Positions 53,158 to 62,534 of a stretch of DNA of 64,000 bases are shown in pieces; the stretch's first letter is position 1; every line of letters begins with the position of its first letter. The stretch covers positions 310,001 to 374,000 of the forward strand of contig NZ_JYKS01000004.1 of assembly GCF_000935045.1 (NCBI RefSeq), given 5' to 3'. Below the pieces are notes generated by a model. The model was not told the DNA's origin and searched no databases. It saw nothing but the letters and a program-made list of their open reading frames with translations. Position numbers and translations under genes: made by a program. Source of the stretch: Pseudomonas sp. 10-1B (GTDB lineage: Bacteria; Pseudomonadota; Gammaproteobacteria; Pseudomonadales; Pseudomonadaceae).

Positions 53158-53459
53158 TGCCGTTTTCTTGGAGGACCACGGTCATCCAGGTCCTGCTGAT
53201 CTTCGGCGCCATTGTGGCCATGTTGCTGATTGCCTGGATGGCGCTGCACCTGACCGACGCCCAGCTTGATGGGTTCGAACCAGCCCGGCTGACGTCACCC
53301 TATTTCGCCTACTGGCGCGCCCTGCTGTACACCCTGATCTTCGCCGGCTGGTCCGCGGGGCTGCGCTTGCGGTCAGCGCCCGAGGAGCAGCAACGGCTCA
53401 AGCACCTGGGGCTGATCGGTTTCGGCTCGATCATCCTGGTCGAACTGTCGCGCGTGTGA
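53154..53459 (+). CDS. Small ICE membrane protein
   Basis: 101 aa with three hydrophobic segments near residues 10-32, 52-70 and 84-99. It is encoded between the TraH-like and TraG-like genes with an ATGA overlap on the 5' side and 9 bp on the 3' side, the position of a conserved small inner-membrane protein in PFGI-1-type operons. Function unknown. Confidence 0.8.
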   Translation: MMPFSWRTTVIQVLLIFGAIVAMLLIAWMALHLTDAQLDGFEPARLTSPYFAYWRALLYTLIFAGWSAGLRLRSAPEEQQRLKHLGLIGFGSIILVELSRV

Positions 53460-53468
53460 GGTGCAACC

Positions 53469-55010
53469 ATGAACATGAGCACCAACAGCTACCTTGAGTA
53501 CTACCTGTCGCTGCTCGCCTGGATCATCAACAACGGTATCTGGAACACGCTGGCAGACACGGGTCTATTCGCCGCGCCGTTTGGCGCGATCATCCTGCAA
53601 GAATGGCTGTCGGCCCGCCAACAGGGTGCCGACGAGGGCAACAAGGGCTTACTGTCGATTCCACGAGTCGAGAACCGCCTGTGGATGAGCTACGTGGTCA
53701 TCCTGTTTGGCTGCATGCCGTTCTTCCCGTTGAACCTGTCCTCGGTGACCTTCGATGATGCGGCTAGCCAGCGCTGTGGTGTGTCGATGGCCAAGCCCGC
53801 CGACACGGCCTGGGGCACGACGTTCAACACCATCGGCGAGAAGTCAGCGAATGTGCCGGTATGGTGGTATCTGGTGCATGCCATGAGCAAGGGCATCACC
53901 GCCGCTGCGACTGCGTCTATCCCGTGTGCACCCGACATCCGCGCGATGCGCATGGAGATCGACAGCTCGCGGATCAACGACCAGGTGCTGCTGCAGGAAG
54001 TCGCCGACTTCACCCGCGACTGCTACGGCTTTTCGCGCTCGCGGCTGTTTACCAATCGCCCCGAGCTGGACGAATCGCAGAGCTACGATGCGTCCTGGAT
54101 CGGCTCGACGTATTTGCTCAACACGCCGGGCTATTACGACACGGATCGCTCGCACACCCCCCGAGTCGCTTGGCCGTACGACGAGACGCGGGATACCTCG
54201 CTGCCCCGGTTGGACAACGGCGCGGGCTTCCCTACCTGCAAGCAATGGTGGAGCGATGCCACGGTCGGGTTGCGTGATCGCCTGGTTGCCGAGGTCGATA
54301 CAAACCTGCTCACCCAACTGCGCGGTTGGCTGACCGGGCGGACCTCCACCGAAATCGAAGACGCCACCCTGCGTGAACTGGTGAGTCCGCGGCAGCAGTC
54401 GTTGAGCATGGCGCCTGGGCAAGTATTCCAGGACTATGGCAGCAGTGCCCGAGGCGGCTCATTGACGCAAGGGCTTAATAACCTCGCCACCAACACCGGC
54501 CTGGCCCTGGGTTCATTCAGCAATTTCCCGGCGATGAATGCACTGCGCGCTGCATTGCCGATGGTTCAGGCTTTTTTAATCATGGGCACGATCATCAGCC
54601 TGCCACTGGTGCTGCTGATCAGCACCTATCAGCTCAAGGCGCTGATGACGATCACCTTCGCGCTGTTCACGCTGCACATGCTGACATTCTGGTGGGAGCT
54701 CGCACGCTGGATCGACTCGAGCATGCTGGACACGCTGTACCACCAAGTCTCGACCACGGATCAGGCGCTGTTGTCATTACCTACTGCAGGGTTCATGGAT
54801 GGGACAGTCAACGCGCAGGTGATCGAGTACGTAATGGGTGCGATGTTCATTGTCTTGCCGGCATTGTTCGTCGGCGCAATGAGTTGGGCAGGGTACTCCG
54901 TGGGGAACGGAATACAGAGCATGCTGGCAAATGGCGGTAGGGCTGCGAGCGACGCCGCAAGCAAAGGCACAGCCCAACTGACCAATGCCGGAAAGAAATC
55001 AATCAGATGA
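53469..55010 (+). CDS. traG: TraG N-terminal-like mating-pair stabilisation protein
   Basis: 513 aa, matching the N-terminal membrane domain of F TraG and its ICE homologues. Membrane segments lie near residues 12-45, 73-93, 128-150 and several between 355 and 480; the central part (residues 150-330) is periplasmic and Cys-containing. GAGGTG precedes the ATG at 53469. It lacks the long C-terminal periplasmic part of F TraG, as is normal for this ICE family. Last gene of the mating-pore operon; convergent with the DUF3742-like gene, overlapping by 12 bp. Confidence 0.88.
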   Translation: MNMSTNSYLEYYLSLLAWIINNGIWNTLADTGLFAAPFGAIILQEWLSARQQGADEGNKGLLSIPRVENRLWMSYVVILFGCMPFFPLNLSSVTFDDAASQRCGVSMAKPADTAWGTTFNTIGEKSANVPVWWYLVHAMSKGITAAATASIPCAPDIRAMRMEIDSSRINDQVLLQEVADFTRDCYGFSRSRLFTNRPELDESQSYDASWIGSTYLLNTPGYYDTDRSHTPRVAWPYDETRDTSLPRLDNGAGFPTCKQWWSDATVGLRDRLVAEVDTNLLTQLRGWLTGRTSTEIEDATLRELVSPRQQSLSMAPGQVFQDYGSSARGGSLTQGLNNLATNTGLALGSFSNFPAMNALRAALPMVQAFLIMGTIISLPLVLLISTYQLKALMTITFALFTLHMLTFWWELARWIDSSMLDTLYHQVSTTDQALLSLPTAGFMDGTVNAQVIEYVMGAMFIVLPALFVGAMSWAGYSVGNGIQSMLANGGRAASDAASKGTAQLTNAGKKSIR

Positions 55011-55364
55011 TTTGCAGTCACCTATGTAATGACCGTTACTATCGTAATCGCCAATATAGAGATCCGCGCCCAAATAGTCTGGGGTTGGTTCTTCTCGACT
55101 CGCCACAGGTTCGACGCCCCCCCACCAGCTGCGTATTACAGCAACTGCCAGATTGGTGATGATCAGCAAAGCGAAAGCGGTAGCTACAGCAATAAGACCA
55201 AATAAGCAAAGTAGCTTGCCGGCCACCGTCTCCAAAACTTTTCTACGGGGGCTTTTTGCCAGCCTCTCAGAGCTAGTCACCTTGAGGATTAAATTCCGCC
55301 AAGCTGTGCCTAGACTAGATCCCAGACGACCCGAAAATGAATGAGAACGGATATGGCAATTCAT
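54999..55364 (-). CDS. DUF3742-like membrane protein
   Basis: 121 aa from the ATG at 55364, which has a GGAGG ribosome site 7 nt upstream; the frame extends to 55448 but without support. One or two membrane segments near residues 55-85 (GKLLCLFGLIAVATAFALLI). An N-terminal basic part and an acidic, Tyr-rich tail (DYLGADLYIGDYDSNGHYIG) give the overall layout of DUF3742 proteins, which PFGI-1-type ICEs encode in exactly this place and orientation after TraG. The primary similarity is modest, so the name is tentative. Confidence 0.6.
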   Translation of the reverse strand: MNCHIRSHSFSGRLGSSLGTAWRNLILKVTSSERLAKSPRRKVLETVAGKLLCLFGLIAVATAFALLIITNLAVAVIRSWWGGVEPVASREEPTPDYLGADLYIGDYDSNGHYIGDCKSSD

Positions 55365-55580
55365 ATTGCACCTCCACCGGCGTATAGCTCGTTGGATCCA
55401 AGACTCAAGTCTACTCCTTTCACACCTGCGAGCAGTACCGCTCATCATTTGGGACCAGACTAAAACAGCATCATGGAACGATGTGGACGCGAAGCCTGAT
55501 TATGCATCTGACTTACCGTTGACCGCGGCCTACCCGCTTGCTATTTAAGAAGTGCAATCGCTGGTTTTCCAGCATCCCAG
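55365..55580. other. Intergenic region before RNA element copy 2
   Basis: 216 bp between the minus-strand DUF3742-like gene and the structured element. Short frames only; nothing recognised. A promoter for the DUF3085 transcript is expected here or just upstream of 55581. Confidence 0.4.
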
Positions 55581-55688
55581 GTAGCCTTAACCTTCAAGGC
55601 TACGTCACTCCGGTGATGGTTATCCCCAAATGCGATTCGCGTTCGGCAGCTCGCATGGTTACCGCTCCCACGGTGATGAACGCTCTCT
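55581..55688 (+). ncRNA. Structured RNA element, copy 2, in the leader of the DUF3085 gene
   Basis: Same four-hairpin layout and spacing as 25409-25516: GTAGCC/GGCTAC (55581-55586, 55598-55603), TCAC-TCCG-GTGA (55605-55616), ATGCGA/TCGCAT (55630-55635, 55651-55656) and TTACCG/CGGTGA (55659-55664, 55671-55676), ending in ACGCTCTCT. Hairpins 2 and 3 differ from copy 1 by paired changes and hairpin 4 by a wobble. It lies 114 nt before the DUF3085 start. Confidence 0.65.
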
Positions 55689-55802
55689 AATCCTCTGGCT
55701 CACCGAGCCTACGTCTCTGACTCGACCTTACTCAATCCATTCCAGTGCTGGGAATTTCCCCGCACGGGTGGCATTCCTCCGCACCCTCTGGAGGATCTCA
55801 CC

Positions 55803-56168
55803 ATGCTGCGTTTCACAGGCTCTGAACTTCATGCCGTGTTGGCCGAGGCCGGTATCAATGGCTGCCGGGTCATTTTGGTCAAGGACTACGGTGTCTATCT
55901 CATGTCGGAGGTCGGCGAGAACAAACCGGATGGGGGCGGCCGCAAACGCGTGGCCTACGCCACCGGCTGCAACCCTGACGTCGACGACTTCGATTCCTGG
56001 TGGAATCGCGCTCGAGACGAATTTGGTGGCGATGATTTCGCCGAGTACTTCGACATCGATGATCCTGTCCTGGCCAGTCTTCGCGGGACAGCGGGATCAC
56101 TGGTGGTTGAAGTCACATCCACCCACGTGTACTTGGCCGCCGAGGTTAACCCTGAGAGAAAATCTTGA
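55803..56168 (+). CDS. DUF3085 family protein
   Basis: 121-aa protein of the DUF3085 family, found in ICEs and plasmids. MLRFTGSELHAVLAEAGING opens it, GVYLMSEVGENKPDG and RKRVAYATGCNPDVDDFDSW form the core, and the rest is acidic (DEFGGDDFAEYFDIDDP). GGAGG stands before the ATG. Small, acidic and soluble, which recalls DNA-mimic antirestriction proteins, and it lies near an ArdC-type gene; that is only an inference. Closed by a terminator. Confidence 0.85.
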   Translation: MLRFTGSELHAVLAEAGINGCRVILVKDYGVYLMSEVGENKPDGGGRKRVAYATGCNPDVDDFDSWWNRARDEFGGDDFAEYFDIDDPVLASLRGTAGSLVVEVTSTHVYLAAEVNPERKS

Positions 56169-56199
56169 AGGCTGCTGCAGGCTTTACCCGCGTCCAGAA

Positions 56200-56222
56200 G
56201 CCCCTCGCAACGGGGCCTTTTT
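56200..56222 (+). terminator. Rho-independent terminator after DUF3085
   Basis: Stem GCCCC/GGGGC (56200-56204, 56212-56216) with a 7-nt loop and a run of six T residues. Confidence 0.85.
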
Positions 56223-56279
56223 TGGATGTATTTCGCACCACATTGCGGAGGATTGAAGAGTGCCGTTGGTCAGGCATTT

Positions 56280-56406
56280 GAGGTCGATTTTCCTCCTTGG
56301 AACGCTCTGGACAGACGCACCCATGTGGGTTGCGGATTGGAGATTGACCTCCCCTCCGAGGGCGTTTTAATACATGCACGCTCCCTGCTCGCTGCGTAGC
56401 GAGCAG
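56280..56406 (+). promoter_or_regulatory. Structured leader before the 56461 gene
   Basis: Long-range complement GAGGTC (56280-56285) / GACCTC (56346-56351) enclosing an ACCC/GGGT hairpin, then a perfect 9-bp hairpin CTGCTCGCT-GCGT-AGCGAGCAG (56385-56406). It continues the pattern of hairpin-rich leaders before small genes of this element. No coding frame of note. Confidence 0.45.
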
Positions 56407-56460
56407 ATCCACGCTGGCGCCCTGCTGCGGGATCGCGGAATCCGCTGCCCGGAGGTTCCA

Positions 56461-56784
56461 ATGTCCAGGATCACCCCCTTCTCCACCGCCGTGGTACTGA
56501 GCCCAGGCGTATGGCGACAGTTCGTTGGAGCCGCCACAGACAACGACTCCGCCAGGCAATCAGCACAGCGCTTGACGGCCCTGCTCGACAGCGTCCTGAC
56601 CTCAGCACCCCGTACTGTGCAGTGCCCGGTCGAGCTGAAGTGCCACTCCCCGCAGCGCGGAAACACATCACCTGCGTCCGTCCCACCACGGTTACAGCTG
56701 GCTCGCATCACACCACGCAGCGGCCCGGCTTTCCTATTCATCCGGCTGGCCGATGAGATCACGGTAGACATCGCCGCTCTCTGA
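56461..56784 (+). CDS. Unknown small ICE protein
   Basis: 107 aa from the ATG at 56461 with GGAGG 5-6 nt upstream; the frame is open to 56374 but without support. The first half (SRITPFSTAVVLSPGVWRQF, SARQSAQRLTALLDSVLTSA) is helical; the second half carries two cysteines and ends FLFIRLADEITVDIAAL. No family recognised. It lies between DUF3085 and the ArdC-type gene. Confidence 0.6.
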   Translation: MSRITPFSTAVVLSPGVWRQFVGAATDNDSARQSAQRLTALLDSVLTSAPRTVQCPVELKCHSPQRGNTSPASVPPRLQLARITPRSGPAFLFIRLADEITVDIAAL

Positions 56785-56818
56785 CCCCTCCAGCCCATCC
56801 ACTGCCCCTTTCACCCCA

Positions 56819-56837
56819 ACCGGGAACACTTCCCGGT
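56819..56837 (+). promoter_or_regulatory. Hairpin in the leader of the ardC-like gene
   Basis: Perfect stem ACCGGGAA/TTCCCGGT with loop CAC, 35 bp before the ATG at 56872. No T tract, so more likely a leader structure than a terminator. Confidence 0.45.
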
Positions 56838-56871
56838 CGGGCGGCGTTCCCCCTTCACAACGGAGAACGTC

Positions 56872-57810
56872 ATGTCCGATATCTACCTGGACGTCACCAA
56901 CAAGGTCGTCAGCGCCCTGAATCAGGGTGTGATCCCTTGGATCAAACCCTGGACCACCACAGGCTTGCATGCTGACTCGCCTTTTCCCATCAACGCCATC
57001 ACTCGGCGCCCTTACGCTGGCATCAACATTCCGCTGTTGTGGGCCGAGGCCCGTCTGCGCGGTTTCCGCGAGGATCGTTGGCTCACCTTCAACCAGGCGC
57101 GCAAGGCCGGTGGCCATGTACGCAAGGGCGAGCAATCGACCCTCGCGGTGCTGTACAAACCCATGAGCAAGGAAGCGCACGACGAGGACGGTCAGGTCGT
57201 TCGTGATGAGCAAGGCAACATCAAGATGGTGCAGTTCGCGCTTCTACGGACGCATTGCCTGTTCAACATCGAGCAGACCGAGGACTTGCCTGACGAAGAG
57301 CCAAGTGGCGACGAAAACGACGGACAAGCGGCCTTCATCGATCATGCCCCCGCCGAGCAACTGCTGGTCGCCAGTGGAGCCCGAATCGAGCATCGCTATG
57401 GCGATGACGCCTTTTATCAGCCAGTGCGTGATCTCATCCAGTTGCCCACCAAGGCTCAGTTCGAGGACGTCGGCAGCTACTATGCGACGGCTCTGCATGA
57501 ACTGACACACTGGTCGGGTCACCGTTCGCGTCTGAACCGCGAAGGCATCACTGGCGGACACGCGTTCGGATCCGCAGCGTACGCATTCGAGGAGTTGGTT
57601 GCGGAGATGGGCGCTGCATTTCTCTGCGCGCTGACCGGCACCCAGGGTGAGCTGCGTCACGAGGAGTACCTGGCCTCCTGGCTGAAAATCCTCAAGGAAG
57701 ACAAGCGGGCGATTTTCCGCGCCAGCGGCCAGGCCCGTGAGGCGTCCGAATACCTGCTGGCGCTACAGTCCGATCAGGCCACTGAAACGACTGAACGACT
57801 AACAGCGTGA
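56872..57810 (+). CDS. ardC: ArdC-type antirestriction protein with zincin-like metallopeptidase domain
   Basis: 312 aa. The N-terminal ArdC/DUF1738 ssDNA-binding part (residues 1-130: YLDVTNKVVSALNQGVIPWI, WLTFNQARKAGGHVRKGEQS) is followed by a zincin-like domain with HELTH at residues 209-213 and the downstream Glu in FEELVAEMGAAFL. ArdC of plasmid pSa protects incoming single-stranded DNA against restriction. GGAGAACG precedes the ATG. Intact; terminated by a strong hairpin. Confidence 0.92.
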   Translation: MSDIYLDVTNKVVSALNQGVIPWIKPWTTTGLHADSPFPINAITRRPYAGINIPLLWAEARLRGFREDRWLTFNQARKAGGHVRKGEQSTLAVLYKPMSKEAHDEDGQVVRDEQGNIKMVQFALLRTHCLFNIEQTEDLPDEEPSGDENDGQAAFIDHAPAEQLLVASGARIEHRYGDDAFYQPVRDLIQLPTKAQFEDVGSYYATALHELTHWSGHRSRLNREGITGGHAFGSAAYAFEELVAEMGAAFLCALTGTQGELRHEEYLASWLKILKEDKRAIFRASGQAREASEYLLALQSDQATETTERLTA

Positions 57811-57825
57811 CACTTTCAGCAAAAA

Positions 57826-57850
57826 GGCCCCATGATCGGGGCCTTTATTT
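57826..57850. terminator. Terminator between ardC-like and mvaT-like genes
   Basis: Stem GGCCCC/GGGGCC (57826-57831, 57838-57843) preceded by five A and followed by TTTATTTT, able to serve both convergent genes. Confidence 0.9.
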
Positions 57851-57891
57851 TGCCCGTTGTCGGGCATCCGCTGCTGAGTCTGAGCAGTCGA

Positions 57892-58257
57892 TTACTGCAG
57901 CCAGCCCTCGACAGTGTCCGAACCGTGCTCCTGCTTCCACTGCTTGAGGATCTTGTGGTTGCCGCCCTTGGTTTCGACGACTTCACCGCTGTGTGGATTC
58001 TTGTAGCGCTTGACTTCACGCGGCTTGCGCTGAACGCCAGTAGAGGAGCTGACTGCAGTCACGCTCACGCCCTTGGACGGGTCCAGAATGGTGATCACCT
58101 GACGCAAGTTCATGCCGTACTCTTCCAGCAAGGCTTTGAGCTTTTGTTCAAACTCGATTTCCTGCTTCAAGCCAGAGTCATTTTTCATCGCGTCCAGCTG
58201 TTGAAGTTGCGCAGCCAGTTGCGCTTCCAGTGCTTTGAATTCGGCAAGTTTGGACAT
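57892..58257 (-). CDS. MvaT/MvaU-family (H-NS-like) nucleoid protein
   Basis: 121 aa. The N-terminal oligomerisation helix (MSKLAEFKALEAQLAAQLQQ) is followed by the linker and the C-terminal DNA-binding part (KRYKNPHSGEVVETKGGNHK, then ILKQWKQEHG). ATG at 58257 is chosen over the upstream TTG. This is the Pseudomonas H-NS-like family that silences AT-rich foreign DNA; an ICE-borne copy may keep cargo or transfer genes silent in the host or after arrival in a new one. Convergent with the ardC-like gene. Confidence 0.93.
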   Translation of the reverse strand: MSKLAEFKALEAQLAAQLQQLDAMKNDSGLKQEIEFEQKLKALLEEYGMNLRQVITILDPSKGVSVTAVSSSTGVQRKPREVKRYKNPHSGEVVETKGGNHKILKQWKQEHGSDTVEGWLQ

Positions 58258-58384
58258 GTGCAATTTTTCCTAAGGTTGAGGCATGTGAGGTGATAGTACC
58301 TGAGACACAACTACTAGCCGAGCTTTAATTCTCCCTTCGGATAACTTTTCATTCTTCGGAATTTACACATATGTATGTGACTAC
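58258..58384. other. AT-rich intergenic region upstream of mvaT-like gene
   Basis: 127 bp, AT-rich, with a small UUCG-type hairpin (ATTC-TTCG-GAAT) near 58351-58362 and the palindrome CACATATGTATGTG near 58366-58379. Promoter of the mvaT-like gene and possibly the downstream end of the small minus-strand gene. Confidence 0.4.
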
Positions 58385-58579
58385 TCAGTCCGGCAAGAAC
58401 TGGCAAAGGTGACCTACTAGTTCCCGAGGGGCGGGGCTGTTGCCAATCTTGAACAACATATCACGCTGACTGCGTGGCAGCTTTTTCGCACAGCGCTTGG
58501 CTGCTGATCGAATGGCAGCATCCGTACCATGAATTCGATCCGCCAGTAGCACGATCAAAACGGCATCGCTCAACGTCAT
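58385..58579 (-). CDS. Small unknown protein upstream of the relaxase gene
   Basis: 64 aa from the ATG at 58579 (the frame extends to 58804 but only through low-complexity, Pro/Leu-rich sequence). Helical and basic (IRSAAKRCAKKLPRSQRDML); no family recognised. Divergent from the MobH relaxase gene. It could be an accessory DNA-binding protein of the transfer origin; this rests on position only. Confidence 0.5.
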   Translation of the reverse strand: MTLSDAVLIVLLADRIHGTDAAIRSAAKRCAKKLPRSQRDMLFKIGNSPAPRELVGHLCQFLPD

Positions 58580-58689
58580 CAGGCCACCTGCCCTAAAAAT
58601 GATGCCAGACAGTCTACCCCCCGAGAAAAGGACAGGCCATTCCAATCCAGCACGTAACCCGATGCGCCAGGCTTCGTATTTTCGCGTTC

Positions 58690-58790
58690 GCAAAAAGGCC
58701 CAAGGGGGGTTAAAGGGTAACGGCGGCAATGGAAGGGGGCACAAGGGTAAGAGGCCTATCCGAAAAGGCAAAAGGACCTTCTGAATGCAA
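58690..58790 (+). other. G-rich leader of the relaxase gene; possible oriT neighbourhood
   Basis: The plus strand carries GGGGGG, GGG, GGGGG and GGG runs within about 60 bp (58703-58757), just upstream of the relaxase start at 58804, preceded by an imperfect inverted repeat (TTTTCGCGTTCGCAAAA) near 58679. Transfer origins often lie next to the relaxase gene; the G-runs could also form a quadruplex. Neither is shown by sequence alone. Confidence 0.35.
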
Positions 58791-58803
58791 AGCAGGTAAC
58801 ACA

Positions 58804-60522
58804 ATGAAGCGCTGGTGGTTTAAACATCAAAAAGGGGGTGCCGCAGAGCCCACGCTCGCTCCAGCTCCCAAGGGCTTCCTCCTCCCGCTATCCTCTGAAT
58901 CCCTGCTCTGTGCCGAGCACCGGAAAAAGCTGCTCGAGCGCATCTGGCAGTACACGGCGCTCTCCGAGCCGCAGTTCGATCAACTCTACCTCGAGCCGAT
59001 CCGCCGTTATGCCAGCTATGTACAGCAACTCCCCGCCAGCGAAAGCCACCATCATGCCTATCCGGGCGGCATGCTGGACCATGGACTGGAACTGGTGGCC
59101 TGCAGCCTAAAGCTGCGCCAGTCGTACCTGCTTCCCAGCGGCGCCGCACCGGAAGACCAGGCCGCACAGGCCGACGCTTGGAGCGCGGCGATTGCCTACG
59201 GCGCCCTGCTCCACGACATTGGCAAGATTGCCGTCGACCTTCAAGTGGAGTATCAGAGTGGCGAGGTGTGGCACCCCTGGCACGGCCCTTTGAACCAGCC
59301 CTACCGCTTTCGCTACGTGACCGGTCGCGACTACAAGCTTCACGGCGCCGCTACGGGGCTGCTGTACACGCATATTTTGACGCCTCTTCAGCTCGACTGG
59401 CTGAGCCACTATCCAACCTTGTGGGGCCATCTGCTCTTCCTGCTGGCCAACCACTACGAGCATGCCGGCACCCTCGGGGAACTGGTGCTGCAAGCTGACC
59501 GGGTTTCCACCGCACAAAACATCGGTGCCAACCCCACCAAAGCCTTGCAGGCACCTAAACACTCACTACAGCATCACCTGCTCACGGGCTTGCGTCACCT
59601 TGTCAAGAACGAGTTCAAGCTCAACCAGCCCGGTGCTGCTGGCTGGCTCACCGAAGACCATCTATGGCTGGTCAGCAAGACCGCCACCGACAAACTGCGC
59701 GCCTACCTGCTGGCTCAGGCCGTGGATGGCATCCCCTCCTCCAACATCGCCTTGTTCGATGAGCTGCAATCGTATGGATTGGTGGATGCGACACCGGAGG
59801 GCAAAGCGGTATGGAGCGCAAATGTCACCGGCAAAGGGTGGCAGCACCGCTTCACCTTCCTCCGGCTGCAACCGAGTCTCATCTGGGGCCATGAAGCGCG
59901 CCCCCAATGCTTTGAAGGAACCGTTGAGATTGTGACAGACGATGCCATGCCAACCAGTGAAGCCAGCGAGTCAGCCCCGACTGGCCCAGAAGCGGCCTCG
60001 GACGTAGAACAGCGTGCACGCTTGCCTCCGGACGAGAACTTCGCCTATCTCGATGATTTAATGGACATGTTGCAGGAGACGGTCAAGCACGAGCATGAGT
60101 CGATAGTTCAAGGACTGAAAGCCTCAACGGCTCTACTCAGCGATGCCTCAGGGCAGGCGTTTATCGAGTGGCTGCACAAGGGAATCCAAAACCACCATTT
60201 ACTCGTCAACGACAGCAAGGCCAAAATCCACACAGTCGAAGGCACGTACTTCTTGGTGACACCTGGCATTTTCCAGCGCTATGCCGCCGAACATCCCGGA
60301 CTGGCCGGTAGAGATCCTGAGAGCGACGCCTGGCGGTGTATCCAACGCCAGTTTGAGAAGCTGGACGTTCATCAGAAAAAGCCCAATGGTCAAAATATTT
60401 GGACCTGCAAGGTGGAAGGTCCCCGCAAGACTGGCTCTCTTATGGGCTATCTCCTGCGCGGAGCAGCAGGCATTGTCGGCGAGCGCCCGGCAGACAACCC
60501 ATACCTCGAGCTGATCAGGTAA
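58804..60522 (+). CDS. traI: MobH-family relaxase (TraI_2 domain)
   Basis: 572 aa. The MobH signature is present: His82-His83-His84 followed by YPGGMLDHGLE (the HHH motif) and an HD motif at His137-Asp138 (LLHDIGK). An N-terminal TraI_2 domain spans about residues 30-330 and a C-terminal TraI_2_C-like domain from about residue 400 (FIEWLHKGIQNHHLLVNDSK). It nicks the ICE at oriT and leads the strand into the recipient. ATG at 58804 overlaps no gene; upstream lies a G-rich leader. Intact, normal length for the family. Confidence 0.93.
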   Translation: MKRWWFKHQKGGAAEPTLAPAPKGFLLPLSSESLLCAEHRKKLLERIWQYTALSEPQFDQLYLEPIRRYASYVQQLPASESHHHAYPGGMLDHGLELVACSLKLRQSYLLPSGAAPEDQAAQADAWSAAIAYGALLHDIGKIAVDLQVEYQSGEVWHPWHGPLNQPYRFRYVTGRDYKLHGAATGLLYTHILTPLQLDWLSHYPTLWGHLLFLLANHYEHAGTLGELVLQADRVSTAQNIGANPTKALQAPKHSLQHHLLTGLRHLVKNEFKLNQPGAAGWLTEDHLWLVSKTATDKLRAYLLAQAVDGIPSSNIALFDELQSYGLVDATPEGKAVWSANVTGKGWQHRFTFLRLQPSLIWGHEARPQCFEGTVEIVTDDAMPTSEASESAPTGPEAASDVEQRARLPPDENFAYLDDLMDMLQETVKHEHESIVQGLKASTALLSDASGQAFIEWLHKGIQNHHLLVNDSKAKIHTVEGTYFLVTPGIFQRYAAEHPGLAGRDPESDAWRCIQRQFEKLDVHQKKPNGQNIWTCKVEGPRKTGSLMGYLLRGAAGIVGERPADNPYLELIR

Positions 60523-60706
60523 ACCGCTGCTCTATGGCCAGCAACATTCCGTCGGGCCGGTTCTGACCGCAATGATGGATTGGAAATGTTCTTCCTGAGG
60601 GTCTTTAACAATGCTGCCTCCAGAGCAGCCATTCAGGTCTAGTACCATTTTTGTACCATCTTCTCTCTATCACAACCCAGCCCTTGCGCAGACATCGGCT
60701 ACCATA

Positions 60707-60726
60707 TACTGTATATAGATACAGCG
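60707..60726 (+). promoter_or_regulatory. LexA (SOS) box
   Basis: TACTGTATATAGATACAGCG contains CTG-N10-CAG (60709-60724) with the alternating AT core, one base from the ideal gammaproteobacterial LexA site. It lies 16 bp before the ATG at 60742 and would put this gene under DNA-damage control. Confidence 0.75.
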
Positions 60727-61047
60727 CCCAAGGTAAACACGATGACCGCCGACATCTTTGAATTCCCACAAAGGCCGAGCTCTGATACTCCTTGGGATTA
60801 CTTGGAGCTGCTTTTAAATAACCACCCTTGCCCTTCAAGAGCGCCCACTGCGAACCAGCGCGTTCCCTGCTTGGTTGGAGCGTAGAAGCTTTGGCATTCC
60901 GCTCGGGTGTCTCGCCAAACGCAATCAGACGTATCGAGAAAGGGGCCGAGCTGCGCCGCGTCACGATGCAGGCTCTCGCCCATTGTAGTGGTCTAATGAA
61001 ACCGGACACCCATTTAGGCGACAATGCTCGCCACAGAGAGGTGTCTG

Positions 61048-62210
<1,163 letters not shown>

Positions 62211-62534
62211 CCACTACACATACTCTCGAGGCAAAGGTCTGGTGTTCTTCCCCAATCACCCACCAGTGCGAGCCGATAACTGCCGCGGCGCCACACCTGA
62301 CCCGAAAAACCGAGACGATTTTCACCTGTTTGAGTGACCGGATCCCTCAGCGTCCCCGCTGCAGCCGCCGACCGAACTGTGGCAGGAAGGCGGTAAAGAT
62401 CAGGATGGCCTCCGGGTTGCCTCACGACTTTGTATACCGCCTGCACCCTCTCACTTTGCACTTGGAGCCCCCCTAAAGCTTTCCCCGAACTGGCCGAACT
62501 AGACGGATATCCTCCAAATCAAGGAGAAGGACAC

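Noticed and set aside
55365..55448. N-terminal extension of the DUF3742-like protein
   Set aside because: The extra Arg-rich residues precede a GGAGG-supported ATG at 55364 and have no start signal of their own.
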